Shown: positions 7,433 through 15,888 of the stretch, one piece after another
Numbering within the stretch: the first letter of the stretch is position 1
How the letters are laid out: each line of letters opens with the position of its first letter
Assembly (NCBI GenBank): GCA_023441255.1
Contig: JAEZPW010000243.1
Span: forward strand, 1 to 33,537
Length of the DNA: 33,537 nucleotides
Source of the DNA: Acidobacteriota bacterium
GTDB taxonomy: Bacteria; Acidobacteriota; Terriglobia; Terriglobales; Acidobacteriaceae
Direction: 5' to 3'
Notes under the pieces: generated by a model
What the model saw: only the letters and a program-made list of their open reading frames with translations
The model's database searches: none
Told to the model about the DNA's origin: nothing
Translations under genes and position numbers: made by a program

Positions 7433-10400
7433 TTACTTGCCGGTTGCAGTGGCTGCTGGCGTCGGCTGCTGGTCGCCGATGGCTTTCACTCTCAGTTGCA
7501 TAAGTGCGTAGGACGAAATGGGAGAAGCTTCCCCCTTCGGCTTTTCGCCACGGGCGTAGGCCGCGCGCGCCGCCTCGTACTCACCGTATTGCTCGGCAAT
7601 CAGGCCGAGTGCGAGCCATACGGCGGTATCGGGTTCATCGTAACCGGCGACCTTCATCCCCTGCATGAGCAGTTCGCGGGCCTCCTTGGGCTTGTCGGCG
7701 CGCGCAAGCAGGCAAGCAAGAGTGTGCATGATGTTGAATTCGGAGTTCTTCTCCATGGACAACGCACGCTGCGCCATCTGCACGTCTTCCGGCGTGACGG
7801 CCGGCACGAACAGCGCATTCCACGCATACTCGTTCATGTCGCCAGAGGTGGCACGTCCCGCATCGATCATGGTCTTCAGGATGGAGCGCGCCTTCTCAAA
7901 CTGATTCTGCATCACTGCCGCGCGCTCTGCGGACCGCTCGGCGACCGCATCGTTGGGAATCCTGGCCAGGCGTTCCTGAACGGCTTTGTCCCAGGAGGCC
8001 CAATCGTGAAGTCCGCCATAGGCGGCGGTCAAGGCGCTAAATGCGCTTGCCGACTGGGGCGATGCAACGACCAGCCTTGCTGCCGTTTCCTTCAGTTCGT
8101 TCCACTTCTGCTCTTTCGTGTATTCGTGGGCAAGCGCCAGGTCGAAACGCGTCTTTTCGGCCGGAGTGACGGCAGCCGCGTATCCCCGCTTCAGGATCTC
8201 GATGGCGTTCGGGGCCTTTTCCTCGGCGTCGACGAGCATTGACGCGGCCGCATACTCGATCATGTCTTTCTCGCCGGCCTGGGCTTTGGCCCAGAAGCGT
8301 GGGAACACACGTCCGGCGAATTCGTCGTCGCCACCGCCGATGCTGGTTTCTTCACGTGCCCAATCGAGCAGCATCCGGGCGGCAGGCAGATCTCCTTTGG
8401 CGGCACGATCGAGCACTTCGCGTCCGATCTCAGAGTCCGCTCCGGCGCCGAGCAGTTTGAATGCGCCGTTTTCCTCGACCACGACGAACCGTTGCGTCTT
8501 GGCGCCGATGGCCTGAAGGATGACACGATGGATTCCGCCCGGTCCTTTCTCGGACGACAGCTGCATGTTCGACATTGCAACATCCGCAAGCACCCGGATG
8601 GGGATGTCGAGACCTTTCATCGGAGTGCGAATCGAGCGCTGTTGCTTATCGATTTCCTTGAGGTGATCTTCTTCGGTCTTGCCGTCGTTGAGCGCGTTAC
8701 GGCTGGCCATGTTTAGCAACTCCCTCGCGTGGCCGGCCGTGAAGAGCCTGATCATGAACGTGTGAACGACTGCCTGGGCCGGGTCGGCAGGGGCCGCCAG
8801 CTCTTCGACGCGCCTGGTTCGCCGGAGTGCCTCGACCAGGCCGAGCAACTGAGGTGCATTAGCCTGTCCACTCAGGCCGGCCTGCATCATTTCCACGGCG
8901 AGCGGATAGCGGCGCATGTTCATCAGGACCTGCCCGGCCACGTATGCCGCCTGGGCGCGGTCGTCCTCATTGGAACTGATATCGGCCGAGCGCTTGATGG
9001 CCGCTTCGGCGCCATCGTCGGCCGCCGTGGCGGCGAGCAGAAGCGCACGACGCGCGGTCGTCCCATGACCTATCTCGGAAATGAGGGCCTTGGCTTCCTT
9101 GAACTTCTCAGCATAGACGAGTGCAAACGCGAGATTGTCGTCGTAGTCGTTGTCGTCTTTGTCCTTGGCGCGCAGCTCCTGATATTCCTGAACGGCCTCG
9201 GTCAGCGGGGCCTCGCTGGTGTAACGTTCGCCTTCGTCGTCGTACTCGAGGAGAATGGCAAGTTCGGCGCGTATCAGCGAATCCTTGGGATCAAGTTCCT
9301 TCGCCTTGCGGTAAGCCGCGATCGCATCCTTCCGTTCGAAACCGCGCCCGAAGCGACGGCCGATGAGGTCGTGCTGCAGGATCCAGCCGAGCGTTTTGAA
9401 GGCGGGCGCCGAAGTCGGATCCAGTTTGGTTGCTTCTCGCGCCTCGGCACGCGCGTTCTCGCCCAAGCCGGCCTTGAGCAGGCCGTCGGCAAGTTGCGCC
9501 CGATGCAGGCCTTCACGCGGGTGCAGGGCCACTAGTGAGCGGTAAGCCGCGAGGCCTTCCCGTATCTTTCCTGCCGCGATGAGGGCATAGCCCGATTGAT
9601 CAAACGAGATCACAAGTACGGGCGAGTTCTGAGTTTTCAGGACAGCGGTGCGTATCTGCTTCGCCTCTTCGGCGGTGAAGCGCCGCTTGACGCTATCGAA
9701 GCGGAACACTGCGGTGACAGTTTTGTCCGGCTCTGACTTGAAGGATCGCGTCAGTTTAGCGGGGCCGATCGAAACGGTCTGGTCTTCCGGAAGGCCGTGC
9801 AGCTGGAACCCGGGCGGCGGAACGATGTGGTATCTCCATTCCTGCGTGAACGCCTCGTCCAGAACGAAGTCTTCCGTCCTTGGTTTGGCCTGCTCGCGGC
9901 CGGCCTCTGCCTTCTTTTCGTTGCTGTCTTCCTCTTGCTCGCTGCGGAGTGCTATGGGCAGGCGGGAGAATATGTGAGCCACGGGAACCGCCACCACGCT
10001 GGACTGCTGGTCCGTGCTGCCGCGCTTGGCCTTGGCGGCTTCGAGCTTCATGCGATAGGGACGGCTCAGATCGAGACCGTCGCCCGCCTCCACGCTAGTC
10101 AGCTTTTCGGCGAGGTACACGGATTGCATGTAGTCTTCCAGCTCTTTACGGCTCTCCTCGCTGAGCTTGCCGCTGTACTGGCGACGCAATGAGGCGGCCA
10201 GTTCGCCGGCCGGTTCTGAGATCTCGACCACGCGGGCCGGGCCCGTCTCAGCAAGGAAGAACTCGCGGGTCTCGATGCTCACGTTGTCGCTGGACTTCAT
10301 CTCGGGAATGCGCACCAATGCGTTGGTGCCTTCGCGAATGACCAAGGCTGCGCGCCCCTGGTCCATGGCCGGCAAGGCTCCAACTGGCGTGTACGCGGCG

Positions 10401-11686
10401 GTTGCATCGATCCAGAGGTCGGGCGTGCCGGGGACGACCACGATGACGTGGTCGAACAAGCCCATGCCCGGCATCTCCGGTTCGATGTCTTCCAGGTTGT
10501 CAGACGACACAAGTAACGCCAGGTGCGCGGGTATCCCCTTGGCGCGCAACATCGAGACGAGCAGCGTGGCTTTGTCCTTGCAGTCGCCGAACTTGCGCTT
10601 GAGGATCTCGGCGGTGGTCTGCGGGACAAGCTTCGAGCGGCCGAATTCCACCCCGGTATAACGGATTTCCTTATGCAGCTTCGCGACGATGGCGCGGATG
10701 ATCTCGTCGCGTTCAGCCTTGCTGCCCATTGCCGGAAGCGCCGGCTTGACATCTTCGACGCGAATCTGGGCCTCGACTGCTGTGCGATACGCGTCACTCA
10801 GGTCCTTCCACGACTTGCCTGTTGAGAAGTCCACGTGCGGCCACGTGGCAACGTCGGTGGGCAGGTTGGTGTGCTCGTTGCGCATGGCCTCGAACGGGCC
10901 GATGTCTACGGTGACGCGCATCTTGCCGTCCGCCTCTTCCTTCTTCGTAACGGCCTTGGGCAGTGAATGAACGGCATAGTGCAGCGGAAGTGAGAGCGGC
11001 GCTTCAATAAAGAATCGCGCCTGCTGAACAGGCACGGAGCGGCCGAAATATTCGCGGCGCGAGATGCCCCCTTCGAAGTACGGGGCGAGGTCGCGAAGCA
11101 ATATCTCCTCTTCGACGACTGCTCCGACCTCAACGCCAGGGAGCGGACCGTGGTAGCGCCGGTCGTCGCTGTATATCTGAGGAGAATCTTCATCGACGGG
11201 CGAGTCCGTCATGTTCTTCGGGTCGAGCATGTGGACGCTGCCGTCGGTCCGGATGACGCGCGCTGTGACCTTCGGATGCTCCTGATACCAGGGCTGCCAG
11301 ACCGTGCCCGTGCTGCTCCATTCTTCAACGCCGTCGGGCGTGTTGACTCGGAACACGAGCTTCATCGACCGGGTCACCCGGCCCTGTTCGTCGATAGAGA
11401 ACCTTCGCTCATCGAGGAGCACGGTGACGTCACCCTTCTGGTCCTGAACGGCCTGGGCGGCTTGCAGCATGGCCTTCGGATCTGCCGAGAGACCTGCCTG
11501 GTCCCATGGCTGATTGCCGGCGTACGCCATGTTCACAGCGCCGCCCAGAATGAGAGCGAAGATGACTGCGCAGATAAAGCGGGCGGTCGCAGCCTGGGCC
11601 CTGCAGTTCGCGGCGAATGGCCCCGTTTGACATAGCAATGAGACAGCAGATGCGCCAGCAACTTCTGTGCAGCCAGTTGTCACCAT
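7433..11686 (-). CDS. Large DUF3857 / transglutaminase-like / TPR protein
   Basis: A 1417-residue exported protein. A signal segment (about 33-56, cut near AYA) leads into a DUF3857 domain (about 80-270). Next is a transglutaminase-like domain with a complete triad: Cys369 in KFGDCKDKATLL, His413 in FDHVIVVV and Asp427 in LWIDATAAY. After a beta region (about 440-690) the C-terminal half is helical repeats of TPR type (for example YRSLVALHPREG, YRKAKELDPKDS, YARGEKPKGEA). The family is common in Bacteroidetes and Acidobacteria. Peptide cross-linking or peptidase activity on cell-surface peptides is plausible but unproven. The ATG at 11686 has GAGG 5 bases upstream; a later Met would lose the signal segment. 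It has no close operon partner. Confidence 0.88.
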   Translation of the reverse strand: MVTTGCTEVAGASAVSLLCQTGPFAANCRAQAATARFICAVIFALILGGAVNMAYAGNQPWDQAGLSADPKAMLQAAQAVQDQKGDVTVLLDERRFSIDEQGRVTRSMKLVFRVNTPDGVEEWSSTGTVWQPWYQEHPKVTARVIRTDGSVHMLDPKNMTDSPVDEDSPQIYSDDRRYHGPLPGVEVGAVVEEEILLRDLAPYFEGGISRREYFGRSVPVQQARFFIEAPLSLPLHYAVHSLPKAVTKKEEADGKMRVTVDIGPFEAMRNEHTNLPTDVATWPHVDFSTGKSWKDLSDAYRTAVEAQIRVEDVKPALPAMGSKAERDEIIRAIVAKLHKEIRYTGVEFGRSKLVPQTTAEILKRKFGDCKDKATLLVSMLRAKGIPAHLALLVSSDNLEDIEPEMPGMGLFDHVIVVVPGTPDLWIDATAAYTPVGALPAMDQGRAALVIREGTNALVRIPEMKSSDNVSIETREFFLAETGPARVVEISEPAGELAASLRRQYSGKLSEESRKELEDYMQSVYLAEKLTSVEAGDGLDLSRPYRMKLEAAKAKRGSTDQQSSVVAVPVAHIFSRLPIALRSEQEEDSNEKKAEAGREQAKPRTEDFVLDEAFTQEWRYHIVPPPGFQLHGLPEDQTVSIGPAKLTRSFKSEPDKTVTAVFRFDSVKRRFTAEEAKQIRTAVLKTQNSPVLVISFDQSGYALIAAGKIREGLAAYRSLVALHPREGLHRAQLADGLLKAGLGENARAEAREATKLDPTSAPAFKTLGWILQHDLIGRRFGRGFERKDAIAAYRKAKELDPKDSLIRAELAILLEYDDEGERYTSEAPLTEAVQEYQELRAKDKDDNDYDDNLAFALVYAEKFKEAKALISEIGHGTTARRALLLAATAADDGAEAAIKRSADISSNEDDRAQAAYVAGQVLMNMRRYPLAVEMMQAGLSGQANAPQLLGLVEALRRTRRVEELAAPADPAQAVVHTFMIRLFTAGHARELLNMASRNALNDGKTEEDHLKEIDKQQRSIRTPMKGLDIPIRVLADVAMSNMQLSSEKGPGGIHRVILQAIGAKTQRFVVVEENGAFKLLGAGADSEIGREVLDRAAKGDLPAARMLLDWAREETSIGGGDDEFAGRVFPRFWAKAQAGEKDMIEYAAASMLVDAEEKAPNAIEILKRGYAAAVTPAEKTRFDLALAHEYTKEQKWNELKETAARLVVASPQSASAFSALTAAYGGLHDWASWDKAVQERLARIPNDAVAERSAERAAVMQNQFEKARSILKTMIDAGRATSGDMNEYAWNALFVPAVTPEDVQMAQRALSMEKNSEFNIMHTLACLLARADKPKEARELLMQGMKVAGYDEPDTAVWLALGLIAEQYGEYEAARAAYARGEKPKGEASPISSYALMQLRVKAIGDQQPTPAATATGK

Positions 11687-11910
11687 ATGACCTCGTTCAC
11701 CGTGAGCCAGCAGGACGCGAGTTGTGTGCCAGAAGTCGTCGACGCAACAGCGCGACCCTGCTCGATCTCCCGAGATGGAAAATATGAGCGGCCCAGTGTA
11801 CCGCTAGAACTGGATCGTATCCAGAGTTACTGAGGTCGATGGAACTGGTGCGACAAGCGGTGACGCGGCGATTCAGTCCGATAGATCCGTCACTGAACAG
11901 CGCACAATCG

Positions 11911-12050
11911 GCGCTGAGGGTGGGGCACAACTTTTCGCTATCCACCCATTCCGACGCTTTTGTATTCCGAGCGAAGCGAGGAACCCCTACGCCATCGACA
12001 GCGTTGCTGCGGTGGCGGTTCCTCGTCGCTGCGCTCCTCGGAATGACAAC
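11911..12050. repeat. Repeat cluster: half of family B plus an inverted pair of family A
   Basis: GCGCTGAGGGTGGGGCAC (11911-11928) matches the right arm of repeat B. It is followed by ATTCCGAGCGAAGCGAGGAA (about 11964-11983) and GGTTCCTCGTCGCTGCGCTC..GGAATGACAAC (12017-12050), two family A cores facing each other. These occupy most of the 406-base gap between the PilZ gene end (12093) and the start of the DUF3857 gene (11686). No gene is supported there. The family A pair could form one long hairpin. Confidence 0.65.
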
Positions 12051-12092
12051 GTCCGAAAAAGCCGCAGCCTGAAGAGACGCGGCGAAAAGTGC

Positions 12093-13628
12093 CTATTCGC
12101 CGAAGACGAGGGCGCGGTTCAGGCCCGCGAAATGGATCTCCAGCAGGGACTTTCTCGACCCGGCATTTGCGTAGACGTATTCATTCCTGGAGTACTTGTA
12201 GGGATTCTGCACCCATCTGCCGCGCACGGTTGCGAGTACGCCCTCGTCCTTGGTGAAGCGGACCGTGGCATTCTCGACGTAGGACTCCCAGGTGATCGTG
12301 AACGACTCCTCCACAGGCAGCGATGTGCCGTTTAGATTGAGGCGCGAGCGGAACTGGAAACGACGGGAGCCTCTCTCGAACGGTCGAGGCTCGTAGCCGC
12401 GGGATACCAGTTCGGACCGAATGCTGGTCTCTTCTCTTTCGTCGTTATAGGGGCCGACCAGCACCTGGTAAGAGGTCTTCCAGAGAAAGCCGCGCTTCAG
12501 TACGGTTGCACGCAGGCCCAACTGCGCAACTTCTTCTTTCAGGGCACGCGCCCGCATTTCTTCGTTGAACTTGCCCAGGTCGAAGTACATCTGCAGGGAC
12601 GAGGAGTCCTGGGCGGCAGGGCTGACGCCTACGGCAGTCGCTGGCCGGGCGACGCCCCCGGTCGGAGCAAACGAGAACGCGGGCAGCGCCGTGGCTGGCG
12701 TCTTCAAGACCGGCGGGAACGTGAGAGCAAGACGCCGCTGGTCAGGCACATCGAATGGCGCAGGCCTGCGAGTCGGTACAAGGTCGGGTTTGGGTTCAGG
12801 CTGGCGTGTTTCTGCCGAGTCGGCAACGGTGCCGCTTGCAGCGTTGTTGGCCGCTGCGGAGGGTTCTGAAGGCGGCGAGTGTTTGACGACGACGTCTGTC
12901 GCCTCCTCCTCTGGGGGAGGACCAGCGGGCTGAGCCTCGCTTGGACTGTGAGTGGCGGCCAAGGGATCTGCCGGGGCCGAATCTGGCGCTGTGGCTGCGC
13001 TTTGGATCTGAGCAGGGATGGCGCTGGCTGGTTTGGCCGCGGCGCTTTCCACCTTCGAGTGTGCCCTCAGCCGCTCGCCGACGCGCACGAGGGCGTCTCC
13101 GAATTGGCTACGGTAGGCGTAGCCGAGCAGCAGAACTGATGTTGTCACGATCGAGATGAGCAGACCTGCGAGCAGCCCGGTGGAAAAACCGCCCCCTGTG
13201 ATCGCCAGTCTCATGCGCGAGGGGAACGGGGCGAGCGCGCGCAGGCGTAAGCGGAGCTTCGCGGCGTTGAGCGGGGCGTGAGTCACTTCCCCGGGGAGGT
13301 CGGCGGGATCGGTGTCCTCGGAACGCACCTCGGCAAGCCAGAGATCGACCTGGGCGCGAGCTTGCGCGCTCAGGTCGGTAAAACGAAGGCCGCCGCATTT
13401 TCTTCGCGGGTCGGTCCAGACCAGTTCTCCGCTGCCGGGCATCTGCCGGTCGCGTTCCTTGAAGGAGAACCGCAACGGGTTCTCGGAGCCTACGGGTGCT
13501 ACCGACTGGAAGCAGAGTCCTGCCTGCGAAACATTGAGAATGATGGCGCCGATGCCGGGCTCAATCTCCATGTAGGCGACGATACGGAGCGTCGCCCGCG
13601 AATGACGGCGACGGACGAGCGTTGTCAT
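12093..13628 (-). CDS. PilZ - membrane segment - SPOR domain protein
   Basis: A 511-residue protein. Residues 5-101 form a PilZ domain with an arginine-rich RRRHSR start and the NVSQAG motif (32-37, the DxSxxG site), both needed for cyclic-di-GMP binding. One membrane segment is at about 148-170 (GLLAGLLISIVTTSVLLLGY). A Pro/Ala/Ser/Glu-rich linker (about 190-335) leads to a SPOR-like domain (about 345-418: LQMYFDLGKFNEE ... YQVLVGPYNDERE). A beta-rich C-terminal region of about 90 residues is unassigned. PilZ would be cytosolic and SPOR periplasmic, where SPOR binds denuded peptidoglycan. The start at 13628 has a G-rich AAGGGGGG about 12 bases upstream; the upstream GTG at 13682 lacks a ribosome site. 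Linking second messenger to cell wall is inference. Confidence 0.87.
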   Translation of the reverse strand: MTTLVRRRHSRATLRIVAYMEIEPGIGAIILNVSQAGLCFQSVAPVGSENPLRFSFKERDRQMPGSGELVWTDPRRKCGGLRFTDLSAQARAQVDLWLAEVRSEDTDPADLPGEVTHAPLNAAKLRLRLRALAPFPSRMRLAITGGGFSTGLLAGLLISIVTTSVLLLGYAYRSQFGDALVRVGERLRAHSKVESAAAKPASAIPAQIQSAATAPDSAPADPLAATHSPSEAQPAGPPPEEEATDVVVKHSPPSEPSAAANNAASGTVADSAETRQPEPKPDLVPTRRPAPFDVPDQRRLALTFPPVLKTPATALPAFSFAPTGGVARPATAVGVSPAAQDSSSLQMYFDLGKFNEEMRARALKEEVAQLGLRATVLKRGFLWKTSYQVLVGPYNDEREETSIRSELVSRGYEPRPFERGSRRFQFRSRLNLNGTSLPVEESFTITWESYVENATVRFTKDEGVLATVRGRWVQNPYKYSRNEYVYANAGSRKSLLEIHFAGLNRALVFGE

Positions 13629-13987
13629 GATGGCTGCACCCCCCTTGATCCCCAAGTGACAACGTACGCTGCTGAAGAGCACGCGAATGTGCGGAAGGAG
13701 GCCTGCGGCTGTCGCGTTGCAGCGGCTAATACCGGAGTGCCTGAATCATGAGATGTGCAGCACAGGTTGAGAGTCGCCTAAGCGGCTGACAGAGGCGTAC
13801 CTCTTTAGTACATAGGCAGGGTGGGATGGTACATGGCCCGTGTGACGGGTGTAGGTTACTTACCATGTGCAGACAGGGCACGCAGGATCGCCGCGGCGAT
13901 GCTTGCGTTCTAGAGTTGCTACCTGCGATCACCACACGATTAGGTCCTTCGTAACCGGTTCCTCTGCCCTCTCCAGTGATTAGAGAC
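13629..13987. other. Gap with nested inverted repeats; leader of the PilZ gene
   Basis: No gene is supported. Visible structures are ACATGG (13831-13836) pairing with CCATGT (13863-13868), a CCCGT-GTG-ACGGG hairpin inside it (13837-13849), and a perfect palindrome ATCGCCGCGGCGAT (13887-13900). On the minus strand this would be upstream leader of the PilZ-SPOR gene. No known riboswitch, including cyclic-di-GMP types, was recognised. Confidence 0.4.
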
Positions 13988-14758
13988 CTATTTCTTCACG
14001 ATCCGCCCATTCAGTGGCTGTACCGGACGGGCGTTGTTCGGGTAGAGCGTTGCGAGTTTTTCCAGTGCCGACTTCGATAGCGTAGAAGGCGTTTGCAGCA
14101 CGAACCACCGCACGCCCTCGGTGCAGGGCGGGGTGGTTAGCGATCCACTGAATGTGTAGTAGGAACGATCGCTCGGCAGAAGATCCGCAGCATTGACCGT
14201 TGTGCCTGCTGGCACTTCGCGTTCCTTGACTGCTGGCAGATGATCAAAAACTCCTTGAGTCGCTGCGTTACCTGGTCCCTCGGCGAGCAAGACAGCAACC
14301 ACGGCGAGATTACCCTGCGAGTCCTTGTGTACAAGGTGGATTTCAACATCGCTTCGCTTGCCATTTATTTCTTCTTCACTCGGATGGTGAAAGTGGAACT
14401 GCACAAGGTCATACCTCTTGTTGGCGACCACGATATAGCTGCCGGGCGCGTAATTTACCTGCACGGTGTGGCCGTTATCGATGATCTTGAGCGGCACAGG
14501 TGAGTAGTGGAACTCAATGGGCGGCAAGGTCGCAGATGCAGCGTTGGTGATGTTGATAGGCGACTGTTCGCGCCCGGTCTTACAGCGCGAAAACTCCGGA
14601 CTCAGGTCACCCCAGTGTTGAGGTGCGACGGCCCCGTCGTAGCCCCAATGCGCAGAATGGTGTTCCTGCCCAAACAGAAGTACACCGAAAAGCGCAAACG
14701 CAACGATCGGCAACACTCTTACGATGTGGTTTCGAGCTGGATCAGTGGACTTGTTCAT
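13988..14758 (-). CDS. Alpha-class carbonic anhydrase, periplasmic
   Basis: Interconverts carbon dioxide and bicarbonate. It has 256 residues with an N-terminal hydrophobic signal (about 12-30). The zinc ligands are the two histidines of VQFHFHHPSEE (His122 and His124) and His141 in DVEIHLVHKD. REQSPINI (63-70) and GSLTTPPCTEGVRW (205-218) are alpha-class signatures. Cys59 and Cys212 match the disulfide usual in bacterial alpha enzymes, consistent with a periplasmic location. The ATG at 14758 lacks a good Shine-Dalgarno, so the true start is less certain; nothing better is in frame. It lies between the PilZ gene and the DUF488 gene on the same strand, but gaps of about 200 to 360 bases argue against an operon. 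Confidence 0.95.
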   Translation of the reverse strand: MNKSTDPARNHIVRVLPIVAFALFGVLLFGQEHHSAHWGYDGAVAPQHWGDLSPEFSRCKTGREQSPINITNAASATLPPIEFHYSPVPLKIIDNGHTVQVNYAPGSYIVVANKRYDLVQFHFHHPSEEEINGKRSDVEIHLVHKDSQGNLAVVAVLLAEGPGNAATQGVFDHLPAVKEREVPAGTTVNAADLLPSDRSYYTFSGSLTTPPCTEGVRWFVLQTPSTLSKSALEKLATLYPNNARPVQPLNGRIVKK

Positions 14759-14955
14759 TTCGTAATTTTGAGGATGTGGCGCAGTACGCCGGAACTGGTA
14801 TTTCCACCAGTGTCATGCCGGTTTCATCGGGGAGTGCCGCCCATCGTGTATCCGCATTTCCAGAGCAGCGGGATATGCAGCGAAGCATGCCAGGCAACGC
14901 ATGAGGAAACGGCACCCTTCCCCGAAAGGGTTCCCGCCGAAATCGCTCTACCAAT

Positions 14956-15537
14956 TCAAAAGAGCTTCATCTCTCCCGGATAGGTCAGCATGCCGTTTTC
15001 GACGCGCGCTTCGTTGGTCATTTTGTGCGGCTTGGCCTCGCCCGGACCACTGATGTGCAATACCGTGTGACCGTGCGCCGTCAGGTAGTCCGATACCAGC
15101 ATGCGATGACAGTGGTAGTAAACCTGTGCTTCGGCACACATGATGCAGGTCGGCGCGCGTTCCGCCAACGCGACCAGTTCCATGATTCCCTGCTGGAATT
15201 CCGGCGTGAGCATGTAGTCAGCGTAATTGCGAAACGCCGGACTGCGGAAGGCCTGGTTGGGCGAATCGTCGCGCAGCTTCTTGCGTCGTCCTCCGAGCGC
15301 GCGCATCCAGACGTACTCGATTCCTGCCCTCGGCAGCGTCGTCTCCAGTGCATCGGTTCGCTCGGCTTCCCCGTCGGTCATAAACGGCGGATGCTGCGGC
15401 CCTTGAAACCACGGCATGCGCCGCGAAGCCGGATAGGAGCGAATGTCCACCAGAGTCTTGATCCCGTGCGCCTGCAGGATGGCGACGAATTCGTCCAGTG
15501 TGCGCGTAGAGTGACCGACGGTGTAGATGGTAGGCAC
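14956..15537 (-). CDS. DUF488 family protein
   Basis: A 193-residue cytosolic protein with the DUF488 (PF04343) order: YTVGHSTRTLDEFV at the N-terminus, DIRSYPASRRMPWF (31-44), FRNYADYM, then CAE (134-136) and YHCHRMLVSDYL with Cys143-His144-Arg145 near the C-terminus. The CxE and CHR pair are conserved family residues that may bind a metal or act in catalysis; function is not known. Length is usual. The start at 15537 fits because the family begins with a short MxxIYTVGHS; there is no clear ribosome site. It is not co-oriented with any close neighbour. Confidence 0.9.
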   Translation of the reverse strand: MPTIYTVGHSTRTLDEFVAILQAHGIKTLVDIRSYPASRRMPWFQGPQHPPFMTDGEAERTDALETTLPRAGIEYVWMRALGGRRKKLRDDSPNQAFRSPAFRNYADYMLTPEFQQGIMELVALAERAPTCIMCAEAQVYYHCHRMLVSDYLTAHGHTVLHISGPGEAKPHKMTNEARVENGMLTYPGEMKLF

Positions 15538-15540
15538 GGC

Positions 15541-15727
15541 TGATTGCAGATTTTAGATTGCGGATTGCAGATTGCACAGCGGTGCGGCACAGTGCTTGAA
15601 CTGCCCCGCTGAAGGCAGAACAAGCCTTGAACGGGCACCATCAGGATGCTACTTGTCTCGTAACCGGGCACCTGCCCCATCACATGTTCTTTGTCTCGTA
15701 ACCCGAGCCACCTGCCATCTCGCTCAC
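15541..15727. repeat. GATTGCAGATT tract and a 38-base-period direct repeat
   Basis: 15541-15576 is a drifted tandem of GATTGCAGATT (also seen at 24051-24082). At 15652 and 15690 the motif TTGTCTCGTAACC is followed by CACCTGCC, with a 38-base period. These lie in the gap from 15538 to 15888 between the divergent DUF488 and Asp-box protein genes. No promoter or other gene is recognised in the rest of the gap. Confidence 0.6.
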
Positions 15728-15888
15728 CAACCCGAATACCGGAACAAGAGGGCGCGACGTCTACAAGCATCGACTCGCGTGTTCCCGTTTACAACAATCA
15801 GTTCCCGTTCAACATTCTGGCAACTGGGCACAGCATGCACGCATCAGCGGCAGAGCACGACCAAGATCACATTTCCGCGGGTGTGTCT

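Noticed and set aside
8729..9535. Plus-strand frame of 268 codons opposite the DUF3857 gene
   Set aside because: The minus-strand protein has complete domains and catalytic residues through this region; the plus-strand frame is a GC shadow.
11697..11945. Minus-strand frame of 82 codons upstream of the DUF3857 gene
   Set aside because: It runs into a degenerate repeat, has no ribosome site and no recognisable protein character.
13629..13987. Cyclic-di-GMP riboswitch in the PilZ gene leader
   Set aside because: The conserved GEMM core and tetraloop-receptor sequences are not visible on either strand.
15652..15727. Possible CRISPR array
   Set aside because: Only two diverged units with no cas genes; the intervals are not spacer-like.
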